Shown in pieces: positions 18,701 to 23,475 of a stretch of DNA of 32,250 bases. The position numbers and the translations under genes are program-made. Each line of letters begins with the position of its first letter. Position 1 is the stretch's first letter. The notes below the pieces were generated by a model, which saw nothing but the letters and a program-made list of their open reading frames with translations, ran no database searches and was not told the DNA's origin. This DNA comes from CAZDYP01 sp964509505 (lineage in GTDB: Bacteria; Chloroflexota; Anaerolineae; JACRMK01), in assembly GCA_964509505.1 (NCBI GenBank), contig CAZDYP010000039.1, forward strand, positions 1 through 32,250. Reading direction: 5' to 3'.

Positions 18701-19368
18701 CGGCGGGTTCTGTGTTCAATTACGGCACCATTGTCACCTTGACCGCAAGCGCCGACACAGGTTCGACGTTCACGGGTTGGAGTGGCGCGTGTAGTGGGAC
18801 AGGCAGTTGCGTCGTGACCTTGACCGCCGATACAACCATCACGGCGACGTTTAACCTCAACAGCTACACGCTAACGAAGGTTACGACTGGTACGGGTAGT
18901 GGGACGATCAGCAACACGCCAGGGGGTTCGGTGTTCACGTATGGCGCGGTCGTCACGTTGACGGCGAATGCAAACACTGGCTCGACGTTCACGGGTTGGA
19001 GTGGCGCGTGCGGTGGCACAGGTAACTGCATCGTAACGATGGATGCAGACAAGATGGTGACGGCGACGTTCAGCGCGAATGACCAAGCTATCACTAATCT
19101 GCAAATCGTCGGCAACGTCACGGTAACGCTGGGCGCGGCGACAACGTTCACGGCGACCCAAGCCACAGGCACAAACATCACCTACACGTGGAGTGTGAAC
19201 AATGTAGTCGTCGGCGTGGGCAGCACTTTGCCGTACACCTTCACGACTGCTGGAACATACACGGTCACGGTGACGGCGAGGAACAACACCAACAGCCAGA
19301 CGGCGCAAATCGTCGTGGTGGTAGCGGATACGATGAAGCGAGTATATCTGCCGTTGATCGTGCGGTGA
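9772..19368 (+). CDS. giant secreted subtilisin-like (S8) protein with beta-helix, PKD and InlB-like repeats
   Basis: About 3,198 codons including the gap. After a signal peptide (hydrophobic about 30-50) and a low-complexity linker (about 78-110) come an I9-like propeptide (about 120-205) and an S8 domain with Asp239 (AVLDTGIS), His303 (DHGTHVGG) and Ser479 (NGTSMAAPHVAG), so protease activity is expected. Then follow a beta-helix/choice-of-anchor Q-like part (11430-12270), an Ig-like domain, three InlB-like repeats, a beta-helix with GGGAYF and FxxN rungs, PKD, a second beta-helix, at least ten more InlB-like repeats, a final PKD-like domain and the C-terminus VYLPLIVR. It is probably a surface adhesin/protease. 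AAGGAG at 9758-9763 places the start at ATG 9772. The 100-N gap (18544-18643) makes its true length unknown. It follows the signalling genes on the same strand. Confidence 0.9.
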   Translation: MFHIDLFQAARKALTTLQVLVASPIRRLCSSLALTFLLLSGLWQLFTVASNAQAAFMPTPLFDSSLPATALTDTLTENPNSQSPTHHLQAPTSNLQSPIPNSQFPITNSRLAALRAKAQADDTVRVIVKLNTDFSPEGHLPAQARDGQRQRIAAMQEFVQRQLSGRNFKHKASYEFIPYIALEVDADALNALAALPEIVDIEEDALAKPDLASSRVVISASNAYNAGYNGSGYTVAVLDTGISKTHSYFSTGGVISEACYSSDPSNGFPACPGGVTSSTATGSGIDCRSVAVGYSDAQSDCDHGTHVGGIVAGDGDGTNIGIAPNAKLVAIQVFTIFTNTAACSPYTSCALSYTSDQLSGLNRVYALYNAGMITLTAVNMSIGGGSDPDTCDSDSRKSAIDNLRSVGIATLISSGNDGYTNSLSSPACISTAFSVGATSDSDLVADFSNVSAYLDFLAPGVSVVSSIPGGGTSSYNGTSMAAPHVAGAWALMRQAMPYASVNEIAYALTSTGKLITDTTRYDASTCCGQTGGGTTNLPRINVYNAIQSLCTANTITVTNNNNSGSGSLRDALAHACGATIKFNNNYTLYLTATLSIAKNVTIDGSGYTIKLSGDTNGNNSRDVQVLNIGSGANVTLKYLTIVSGTTGTNGGGIYNGGNLTITNSTIADNYASSGGGGIYNNGTLRIMDSTIANSTADRGGGIFNASTITLTNVTLSGHSNLGTGPSGLFNNTGSTLYIRNTLIANSVGADCQNSGTLSQNANNLVEDGSCSATYSGDPNLSALGNYGGKTQTFALQLGSKAINAGNTTYCDTLDQRDSARFGTCDLGAFESQGFTLTIKAGNNQTTTVGTAFSTALAVTVTTNVSSEPVGSSGTVTFTAPGSGASLSSSVLTATINSSAVATKSVTANSTAGSYNVTATVMNASAPVTFTLYNVTTTLTVTRTGNGSGSVSSNPSGISCGADCFEIYSYGTVVTLTATPNTGSTFTGWSGDCSGTGTCAMTINTARRVTATFTLITYTLTVTNTGNGSGSVSSNPSGISCASDCSEAYNYGTVVTLTATPNTGSTFTGWSGVCSGAGTCTTTMTTTRNVTATFTLITYTLTVTTGGTGSGSVTSNPSGISCASDCSEAYNYGTVVTLTATPNASNVFSGWAGACSGTGTCTVTITTTKSVTASFDFLGACSTEYNGDGVTDFASNDASALRNAIAAASAGSVVRIAGTCAGAITQSGTTQVALLTKTLTLRGGYTITNWTTSNPTSNPTILNAQGGGRVIYATAAATLEGFTVTNGVTVDDGGGVYATAALTLSNVKVYSNTTSSNNGGGLYVLGAAIITNSAFIQNNSAIDGGGAYFGNTAVISNTSFQTNTASDNGGGAYFGNTASISNTTFQTNTASSNGGGAYFNAAASLLNTTFANNSAAYGGGGSFNAVTTAQNSAFTNNSASANAGGAAFNATVSLTNTTFTSNSASNAMGGAHFASTASLTATAFSYNRATTDEAGAARFDGAANIVNSTFSFNRSVTGGGALVFRNATTKQVVNALFNGNTSGSGWGQALQVTFSSVVTIRHSTIASPTLVSDAAVQVDSGSAAITNTIVASHTIGLSNNGAISENYNLFDNVATPYEGSISTGANSITGTALFVSPSTGNYRLGNGSAALNAGANASVTFDIDGNTRPLGYGYDIGYDEASYTATLSAANSGSALPSDTIAFTATLTNGSNFTYTWNFGDGTVVATAAATTHAYAASGAYTAIVTATNAAGVITATTSVTILTPLCYAEYTGDNVSDFQSLDASAVRNAIAAASAGSTVKIAGTCAGATAQGGTTQVALITKTLTLQGGYTNTNWTTQALTAHVTTLDAQNAGRVLSITVAATLNGFTVTRGTVSGDGGGIYAAGALTLTHVVVYTNTATGRHGGGAYIVGAANVTGGRFQQNRAGQYMYGGGAVFSGTVTISGTQFLTNSLNTTGGVVCLTTASCGGGFYAQGNAIVTNAEVRGNSARRGAGAYFDGAATLTGNTFSSNTANTTGGGAYFNNTATLTSNIFSSNSSTALNGGGAGAYFNGTATLTSNTFSSNSSSSANGGGASFFGAATLTSNAFSGNSSGASGGGAYFFDTATITATTFATNTATTSAGGVWLDGAAFVTNTIFLNNSAPTGGGAYLSFDDPSQARRFLNVLFAGNTASSSLGAAIYHTSTSSLQLRHVTVATPTLASGSAIFIGKGVVNITNTIIASYTMGISNTSGSVSENYNLFAGVTTPYGGPISTGANSITGTAVFVSPSTNDYQINTGSAALDAGTNLGVTYDLNGNTRPQGAGYDIGAYEGRSRVLTVGKSGAGSGTVSSSPEGINCGSTCAKTFAYGAVVTLTATPSGGSVFSSWSGACSGAGTCVVTMTANTNVTATFNTTTYTLTTVITGTGSGTVSQNPTGTSFNYNTVVTLTATPSISSTFSGWSGACSGAGTCVVTMTANTSVTATFAIKTFSLVTATTGTGSGIISNTPAGSVFNYGVIVTLTASANTGSTFTGWSGACSGAGACVVTMTANTNVTGTFAINTHTLSVATTGTGSGTINQTPSGTTFNYGTIVTLTATPDISSTFSGWSGACSGAGVCVVTMTANTNVTATFAVKTFSLVTATSGTGTGVISQNPAGTTFNYGTVVMLTATSSISSTFSGWSGGCSGTGTCIVTMTANTSVTATFAIKTFSLVTATTGTGSGVINNTPAGSVFNYDTIVTLTAIANTGSTFAGWSGDCAGVGVCVVTMTSNANVTGTFTINTHSLSVITDGGGSGVINQTPAGSVFNYGTVITLTPASNTGSAFTGWSSLPVSACASAGLGACVFTITADTQITGTFIIAPTYIVTVTRDGVGSGTVTDTSSAINCGATCSAVIIAGTVMTFTATADTGSTFTGWSGACSGPGTCIVTISADTTITATFSLNSYTLTKXXXXXXXXXXXXXXXXXXXXXXXXXXXXXXXXXXYTLTKITTGTGSGTIDNTPAGSVFNYGTIVTLTASADTGSTFTGWSGACSGTGSCVVTLTADTTITATFNLNSYTLTKVTTGTGSGTISNTPGGSVFTYGAVVTLTANANTGSTFTGWSGACGGTGNCIVTMDADKMVTATFSANDQAITNLQIVGNVTVTLGAATTFTATQATGTNITYTWSVNNVVVGVGSTLPYTFTTAGTYTVTVTARNNTNSQTAQIVVVVADTMKRVYLPLIVR
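10005..10099 (+). repeat. CTCCAAT/CTCCCAA word repeat inside coding sequence
   Basis: About 95 bp made of variants of CTCCAATCTCC, CCAATTCCC and CCAACTCCC, encoding a Pro/Ser/Gln/Asn/Thr linker between signal peptide and propeptide. Composition and wording differ from the surrounding GC-rich coding DNA and resemble simple intergenic repeats. Confidence 0.7.
12583..13296 (+). repeat. three tandem InlB-like repeats (four-Cys type)
   Basis: Three units of about 77-81 codons, each with TxTGNGSGSVSSNPSGISC, a second Cys three or four residues later, YGTVVTLTATP, FTGWSG and CSGTGTC, ending VTATF. The two Cys pairs per unit suggest two disulphides. They match the divergent InlB B-repeat type found in bacterial surface proteins. 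Confidence 0.8.
13620..14370 (+). repeat. first beta-helix rung array
   Basis: Recurrent coding units of about 22-24 residues carry GGGAYF (or GGGAYFN) and F..N.A patterns with strings of Asn, Ser and Thr. They are typical of right-handed parallel beta-helices and resemble chlamydial PMP repeats (GGA[ILV], FxxN). DNA identity between adjacent rungs is high, indicating recent expansion. Confidence 0.7.
15400..16290 (+). repeat. second beta-helix rung array
   Basis: The same GGGAYF/FSSN rung pattern as the first array, after a PKD domain. The segments before each array (around 13310-13620 and 15065-15400) are also similar to each other (for example ASAGS, IAGTCAGA, QVAL and TKTLTL), so a whole module was duplicated within the gene. 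Confidence 0.7.
16711..19080 (+). repeat. long InlB-like repeat array, mostly 219-bp period
   Basis: At least ten units are visible. Most are exactly 73 codons with one Cys pair (FNYGT, VTLTA, FTGWSGACSG, VTMTA, VTATF). The first unit (from 16711) and the one at about 18289-18528 carry an extra INCG..C pair. Blocks of identical DNA recur, for example at 17161 and 17818, which are 657 bp (three units) apart. The 100-N gap interrupts the array. Confidence 0.85.
18544..18643. other. assembly gap (100 N) within the repeat array
   Basis: Exactly 100 N, a conventional placeholder length. The same 17 bases (GTTATACGTTGACGAAG) lie directly before and directly after it, so the break falls at the same point of two repeat units. 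The repeat number and protein length are therefore unreliable here. Confidence 0.95.
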
Positions 19369-19378
19369 GCCATGACAG

Positions 19379-19453
19379 AACACAACAACGAATTAGGAAA
19401 GAAAGGAATCACTGGTGATGCAGTTCGTCACTTTCTCGATTCGTTGTTGTGTT
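19379..19453. repeat. 15-bp perfect inverted repeat with 45-nt loop after the giant gene
   Basis: AACACAACAACGAAT at 19379-19393 is the exact reverse complement of 19439-19453. The 45-nt spacer includes small pairings (AGAAAG with CTTTCT). It lies 11 bp after the giant-gene stop codon and before the strong terminator. Confidence 0.7.
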
Positions 19454-19477
19454 GAAGCAGCACGCTTTCTATGAGCC

Positions 19478-19515
19478 AAAACGGGTAGCTGAGTTACCAC
19501 TCAGCTACCCGTTTT
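19478..19515. terminator. strong bidirectional terminator between convergent genes
   Basis: A perfect 17-bp stem (AAAACGGGTAGCTGAGT at 19478-19494 and its complement at 19499-19515) with loop TACC has A4 on one side and T4 on the other. It stands between the plus-strand giant gene and the end of the minus-strand mevalonate cluster and can serve both. Confidence 0.85.
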
Positions 19516-19559
19516 CCTTTGCTCAAATGACTACCTGACCAACTGACTACTCCGACCCA

Positions 19560-19973
19560 TTAGACCACTCCGACCACCTGCGGGCGAAACTTATACCCAT
19601 ACTCAATCGCCCCTGCTTCACCGTCCGCCGTCAACACGCGCGTCACCATCTCGACCTTCATGCCAATCCGCGCCTCGCCTGCATCTATGTCGGTGAGTTG
19701 CGCCGTCACCAACGGCCCCTCGGCGAGCTTGACGAGCGCGACGGTGTACGGTACAGCTTGCTCGAAGCCAGGCGGCGCTTGATACATCAGCGTATGCGAA
19801 TAAATTTCGCCCTCTCCGCTAAACGCATACGCTTCGATGCGGTCACTCTGACATTGCGGACACATGGCTTTCGCGGGAAATGAGTATGCGCCACACAATT
19901 CACATCGCCCGCCTATCAAGCGATAGCGTTGGTCACGCAAGCGCCACAGTTGTGGCAGATTCGCGTCTGTCAT
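19560..19973 (-). CDS. DUF35 Zn-ribbon/OB-fold protein of the thiolase-HMG-CoA synthase complex
   Basis: A 137-residue protein with a rubredoxin-like Zn ribbon (Cys24, Cys27, Cys38, Cys41: CELCG then CPQC) followed by an OB fold (about 50-130). In archaea the DUF35 protein sits between acetoacetyl-CoA thiolase and HMG-CoA synthase and joins their CoA sites so that acetoacetyl-CoA is channelled. The neighbours here are exactly those two enzymes, which supports the same scaffold role. It is the last gene of the minus-strand cluster, 78 bp after the thiolase stop. GAGG lies just upstream of the ATG at 19973. Its last codons overlap a GGTCGGAGT word that recurs just downstream, so the extreme C-terminus may have been shaped by simple-repeat DNA. 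Confidence 0.9.
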   Translation of the reverse strand: MTDANLPQLWRLRDQRYRLIGGRCELCGAYSFPAKAMCPQCQSDRIEAYAFSGEGEIYSHTLMYQAPPGFEQAVPYTVALVKLAEGPLVTAQLTDIDAGEARIGMKVEMVTRVLTADGEAGAIEYGYKFRPQVVGVV

Positions 19974-19996
19974 TTTAACCTCGTGTCACGCATCAA

Positions 19997-20047
19997 GTGT
20001 CAAAGTGTCATGGGTTACGTGACACATGATACATGATACTTTGACAC
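19997..20047. repeat. 16-bp inverted repeat between thiolase and DUF35 genes
   Basis: GTGTCAAAGTGTCATG at 19997-20012 pairs with CATGATACTTTGACAC at 20032-20047 with one mismatch and a 19-nt loop. The word GTGTCA recurs several times in this 78-bp gap. It could cause partial termination or stabilise an mRNA end before the DUF35 gene. Confidence 0.6.
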
Positions 20048-20051
20048 CTTT

Positions 20052-21209
20052 TTAACTCCACGCCTCCAAAATATGCGTCGTCACCGTCGCGCCGCTGCCG
20101 CCAATGTTCTGCGTCATCGCGAGCCGCGCATCCTGCACTTGATTGCGCCCCGCTTGTCCCCGCAATTGCAACGACGCTTCGACCACCTGATACAACCCCG
20201 TCGCGCCGACGGGATGCCCTCGCCCTTTCAGTCCGCCCAGGGTGCTGATGGGCAAGCGACCCTCAACACCAAGCTCTTCATCCAACGCGAGGCGCACACC
20301 TTGCCCGCGTTCCGCGAAGCCACACGCTTCGAGCGACAACGCCGACATAATCGTGAACGCATCGTGCAGCTCGAACAAATCTATATCGCTCGGCTGCACG
20401 CCCGCGAGGTCATACGCCTTCAATGCAGATTTTTTCGCCGCGTCGAGTGCGAGCAAATCGCGCCGCTCCACCAATGAAATGGAATCAGTCGCCGACGATG
20501 AGGCTTTGATGCGAATCGGTTGCTCGGCAAATTCTTTCGCCAGCGCATCGGCAGTGATGATGACGGCGGCCGCGCCATCCGCCATTGGCGACGAGTCGAG
20601 CAAGTTGATGGGCGACGCAATCGCTTTCGCCTGCTCGAAGTCTGCCGCGGTGATGGGGTGGTGGAACATCGCGTTGGGATTCGATGCGGCGTTGAGGTGC
20701 GCGTTGACGGCGAAGTTGGCGAAGTCTTTCTTCTGCCAGCCGAATTCGTGCATATAGCGTTGCATCAACAGTGCGTTGAGGGCGACGAACGATAGACCCT
20801 GTGCTGCCTCAAGCTCGCCATCAGCCGCGCCGACCAAGCCATTGGTCACGATGTTCGGCGCGCGGTCAGTCATCTTCTCGACGCCTAGCACAATGATCGT
20901 ATCGTGCATCCCACCGGCGACGGCAAGATAGGCGAGGCGTAAGGCATACGCCGCCGAGCCGCACGCTGCCTCGACCTTCACCGCCTCGACGCCGCGCAAG
21001 CCGAGCTCATTCGCTACGAGGGGCCCAAGATGGGCTTGCCCCGTCACCTCGCCCGACAACATGTTGCCGATGTAGATAGCATCCGCGCGCTCAATGTGCG
21101 CGTCGCGCATCGCCGCGCGCGCTGCTTGTATCGCGAGCGCGCGGATGCTCTTGTCCCACAATTCGCCGACTTGTGTTTGACCGATGCCGATGATGGAAAC
21201 GTTTCGCAT
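20052..21209 (-). CDS. acetoacetyl-CoA thiolase, archaeal/SCP2-like type
   Basis: A 385-residue thiolase-fold protein. The nucleophile Cys83 is in EAACGSAAYALR, His282 in ELHDAFT and His332 in GGLKGRGHPVGATG. The second Cys of classical biosynthetic thiolases (CxG near the C-terminus) is absent, and NIGGSGATVTTH stands there instead. This is normal for the SCP2-like thiolases that partner DUF35 in archaeal mevalonate pathways. The expected reaction is condensation of two acetyl-CoA to acetoacetyl-CoA, an unfavourable step that benefits from coupling to HMG-CoA synthase. The ribosome site GAGGAC lies just upstream of the ATG at 21209. It lies between a small membrane-protein gene and DUF35 on the minus strand. 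Confidence 0.9.
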   Translation of the reverse strand: MRNVSIIGIGQTQVGELWDKSIRALAIQAARAAMRDAHIERADAIYIGNMLSGEVTGQAHLGPLVANELGLRGVEAVKVEAACGSAAYALRLAYLAVAGGMHDTIIVLGVEKMTDRAPNIVTNGLVGAADGELEAAQGLSFVALNALLMQRYMHEFGWQKKDFANFAVNAHLNAASNPNAMFHHPITAADFEQAKAIASPINLLDSSPMADGAAAVIITADALAKEFAEQPIRIKASSSATDSISLVERRDLLALDAAKKSALKAYDLAGVQPSDIDLFELHDAFTIMSALSLEACGFAERGQGVRLALDEELGVEGRLPISTLGGLKGRGHPVGATGLYQVVEASLQLRGQAGRNQVQDARLAMTQNIGGSGATVTTHILEAWS

Positions 21210-21233
21210 AATGTCCTCAAAAAAATCAGGTCA

Positions 21234-21258
21234 GCATCCTGCGACAAGCTCAGGATGC
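21234..21258. repeat. CGACAAGCTCARGATGC repeat, hairpin copy
   Basis: GCATCCTG and CAGGATGC (8-bp arms) enclose CGACAAGCT. The 17-mer CGACAAGCTCAGGATGC recurs with one mismatch inside the amidohydrolase gene (30462-30478). It is located in the gap upstream of the thiolase gene. Confidence 0.65.
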
Positions 21259-21322
21259 GAATGATTGATAGCCGCATGATGCGACCAGCTCATCGTGCTT
21301 GTCTTGTATCGCTTGTCCTATA

Positions 21323-21505
21323 TTACATTGGGTATGGCATTTGGCTGACGACATACATGATGAACAACACGCTCACCACTGCCCATGCCAACAGCGTCAC
21401 AATTGCCGATAAAATTGCCAGCCACCATCCGCGCTGCCGATAGCCCCATACGCCTGCCATCGCGGCGCTAATGAAACCGCCACACGCAAACCAGAATGTC
21501 AACAT
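21323..21505 (-). CDS. small two-helix membrane protein in the mevalonate cluster
   Basis: A 60-residue hydrophobic protein starting MLTFWFACGGFISAAM, with two predicted membrane helices (about 3-18 and 27-51) joined by a short basic turn (GYRQRGWW). AGGAA lies upstream of the ATG at 21505. The frame stays open further upstream, but that part is encoded by simple-repeat DNA (21518-21565) and is not protein-like. No family is recognised. It lies between HMG-CoA synthase and thiolase genes on the same strand, with gaps of 65 and 113 bp, so co-transcription is likely. A role in isoprenoid or membrane-lipid metabolism is only a guess from position. Confidence 0.6.
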   Translation of the reverse strand: MLTFWFACGGFISAAMAGVWGYRQRGWWLAILSAIVTLLAWAVVSVLFIMYVVSQMPYPM

Positions 21506-21517
21506 AATTTCAGTTCC

Positions 21518-21565
21518 TGTTCCAGTTCTAGTTCGCAATGGAAACTGGAACTCAAAACTAGAACT
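21518..21565. repeat. GTTCCAGTT/AGTTCTAGTT word repeat with inverted arms
   Basis: AGTTCTAGTT at 21524-21533 is the reverse complement of 21556-21565, and GTTCCAGTT upstream pairs with AACTGGAAC in the middle. It fills the gap between the HMG-CoA synthase stop and the small membrane-protein start. Confidence 0.6.
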
Positions 21566-21570
21566 CCAAC

Positions 21571-22626
21571 TCAATTCAACACGTACTTCTCTCGATACTT
21601 TGCATACAGCGCGTAGTCAATCGGCTTGCGGCGCGCGATGTATTGGCGTGTGGACGGCGCGCGTCCTTGTCGTGCGACAATTTTCTCGGTGACGACGAAT
21701 GAGAACGCATCGCTGCCCGCGCCCGAACCGAACGAGACAAACAAGATGCGGTCATTGGGTTTCGCCACATCCAGCACGGCGGTCGCGCCAATCATCGCGG
21801 AACCCGCATAGGTGTTGCCGATTTCGCCCGCCAGCAAGCCCGTCGCAATCTGCTCTGTGGTGAAGCCCAACTCTTTCGCCGTGCTCTGCGGAAACTTCGT
21901 GTTCGGTTGATGGAAAATCGCGTAGGTGTAGTCTTGCGCGGTGCGCTTCAATTCGCGTAGCATCGTCTCCGCCGCCGCCATGACGTGCGTGAAGTAGGCA
22001 GGCTCGCCCGTGAAGCGATGGCCATGGGCGGGGTAATGCTGATGTTGCCTGCGGAAGAAGTCGGGGGTGTCGCTCACATACGAATATGACGCTTCCAGCA
22101 CGGCGAGCGCATCGTCGGCGGGCCCGATGAGGATGGCTGCGCCGCCTGCTGCGGCTGTGTATTCGAGCGCGTCACCCGGCTTGCCTTGCGCGGTGTCCAT
22201 GCCAATTGCCAGCGCGTAATCTGCCATCCCCGACCCGACGAAACCAAGCGCCGCTTGCATTGCTTCGGTGCCTGCCTTGCACGCGAACTCCCAATCGGCG
22301 GCTTGTGTGGAGGGCGTCGCGCCAATGGCTTGCGCGACAATCGTGGCGGTCGGCTTCACGGCATACGGCTTCGACTCGGTGCCAACCCATACCGCGCGCA
22401 GGCGCGTCGGCGCGATGCCCGCGCGCTGCAATGCGTTGCGCGCCGCCTCAATGCTCATCGTCGCCGTGTCTTCGTCGGGGCCGGGTACCGCCTTCTCTTT
22501 GATGGGCAACGCATCGTGGCTGCCCTTCCACACGCGCGCAATCTCTTCCGCTGCGATGCGATAGCGTGGTACGTATGCGCCATAGCCCGCGATGCCGACG
22601 GGACGGTTGGGTTGCATGATGGTCAT
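21571..22626 (-). CDS. hydroxymethylglutaryl-CoA synthase, archaeal type
   Basis: A 351-residue thiolase-superfamily enzyme that adds acetyl-CoA to acetoacetyl-CoA to form HMG-CoA. Catalytic residues are visible: Glu84 in VGTES, Cys116 in EFACKAGTEA and His239 in IFHQPNTKF. Length and motifs (GIAGYGAYVPRYRI at the N-terminus, GNTYAGSA, SFGSGAGSDAF) match the archaeal branch rather than the longer eukaryotic or the Gram-positive mvaS type. The frame is open to 22707, but AAGGAG at 22632-22637, five bases before the ATG at 22626, sets the start and excludes the palindrome-encoded upstream residues. The neighbouring thiolase and DUF35 genes complete the expected channelling complex. Confidence 0.93.
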   Translation of the reverse strand: MTIMQPNRPVGIAGYGAYVPRYRIAAEEIARVWKGSHDALPIKEKAVPGPDEDTATMSIEAARNALQRAGIAPTRLRAVWVGTESKPYAVKPTATIVAQAIGATPSTQAADWEFACKAGTEAMQAALGFVGSGMADYALAIGMDTAQGKPGDALEYTAAAGGAAILIGPADDALAVLEASYSYVSDTPDFFRRQHQHYPAHGHRFTGEPAYFTHVMAAAETMLRELKRTAQDYTYAIFHQPNTKFPQSTAKELGFTTEQIATGLLAGEIGNTYAGSAMIGATAVLDVAKPNDRILFVSFGSGAGSDAFSFVVTEKIVARQGRAPSTRQYIARRKPIDYALYAKYREKYVLN

Positions 22627-22658
22627 ACGAACTCCTTGCGTGAAACGAATCTGCATAA

Positions 22659-22689
22659 CCCTTGCGAAGGTTTTAAACCTTCGCAAGGG
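22659..22689. repeat. 31-bp near-perfect palindrome between phosphatase and HMG-CoA synthase genes
   Basis: Perfect 15-bp arms (CCCTTGCGAAGGTTT and its complement) surround a single T. It occupies the 85-bp gap in the cluster. The wording resembles dispersed intergenic repeats. In RNA it would fold into a very stable hairpin just upstream of the next ribosome site. Confidence 0.75.
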
Positions 22690-22711
22690 GTGGTCTCGCA
22701 GCCACAAATGA

Positions 22712-23317
22712 TTACTGATGTTTGTTTGGATCGAAATATTCCACGCTCACGGGCAACTCGCGCCCTTGCTCGAATACAAACTTCGTGACTGAGGCGTGAC
22801 CGATGTATGTTGCGCCTTTGTAGGTGCGGATGTCGGTCAGTGGGCGTCCTTGTCCCCAGAGTGTGAAGATGATGACGGGGTCGCCGTGCGCGACCCAGAC
22901 AACCTTTTCGCCGTGATGCCGCTTGAGCGTGAGGTCTAATTGCTTCCGCAAACGCACGAGGATGTCGTCGAGCGATTCGTCGCCATCGCGGCGATGTGTG
23001 TAAAAGTCCCAATCAATCTTCTGCATCTCCACGCGCGGCGAGCCTTGATACGATGTTTTCACTTCGATGAGCTGCTGCGAGACACGCACGGGCGCATCGG
23101 GATGATAGTTCTGCACGATCTTCGCCGTCTGCCGCGCGCGCAGCATCGGGCTGGAATAAATCACACGAAGCGGTTCGTGCCGCAAAAATTTTGCTGTGAT
23201 TTCTGCTTCCTGTCGTCCGCGCTCGCTCAGGCGAAAACGCGGTAGCCGCGCATACAAAATGTCTTGGGGGTTATGGACTTCGCCATGGCGGAGAAAAAAG
23301 AGCGTAGTGGGTTTCAT
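22712..23317 (-). CDS. histidine phosphatase family protein
   Basis: A 201-residue protein of the phosphoglycerate-mutase-like branch. The phospho-acceptor motif LRHGEV (Arg10, His11, Gly12, Glu13) is followed by SSPMLRARQTA (about 55-65) and the second catalytic His144 in WVAHGDPV. It should hydrolyse a phosphate ester, but the substrate cannot be told from motifs. It sits between HMG-CoA reductase and HMG-CoA synthase genes on the same strand, which raises the possibility of a phosphorylated isoprenoid or sugar substrate. No Shine-Dalgarno is visible before the ATG at 23317; the bases there are a GGAGTCA word repeat. MSMEG-like phosphatases of general metabolism are an equally good alternative. 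Confidence 0.88.
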   Translation of the reverse strand: MKPTTLFFLRHGEVHNPQDILYARLPRFRLSERGRQEAEITAKFLRHEPLRVIYSSPMLRARQTAKIVQNYHPDAPVRVSQQLIEVKTSYQGSPRVEMQKIDWDFYTHRRDGDESLDDILVRLRKQLDLTLKRHHGEKVVWVAHGDPVIIFTLWGQGRPLTDIRTYKGATYIGHASVTKFVFEQGRELPVSVEYFDPNKHQ

Positions 23318-23324
23318 GGAGAGG

Positions 23325-23475
23325 AGTCAGGAGTCAGTAGCCAGCTATCGGATCATGGATATGAGCTTGAGTTAGAAACCGTCCGTGTGACTATTGTGGA
23401 AAATGGGTTTCTGTGCTGTCCGCTGCCTTCAGTGACCAAGCGTTCATCTGGCTACTGACTACTGATGACTGGCTA
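23325..23475. repeat. AGTCAGTAGCCAG word repeats flanking the phosphatase/reductase gap
   Basis: AGTCAGTAGCCAG at 23332-23344 is the exact reverse complement of 23448-23460, and partial copies (GGAGTCA, ACTGACTACTGA, GACTGGCTAC) surround both. The right-hand copy runs into the 3' end of the reductase gene and encodes its last residues (VASHQ). Confidence 0.65.
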
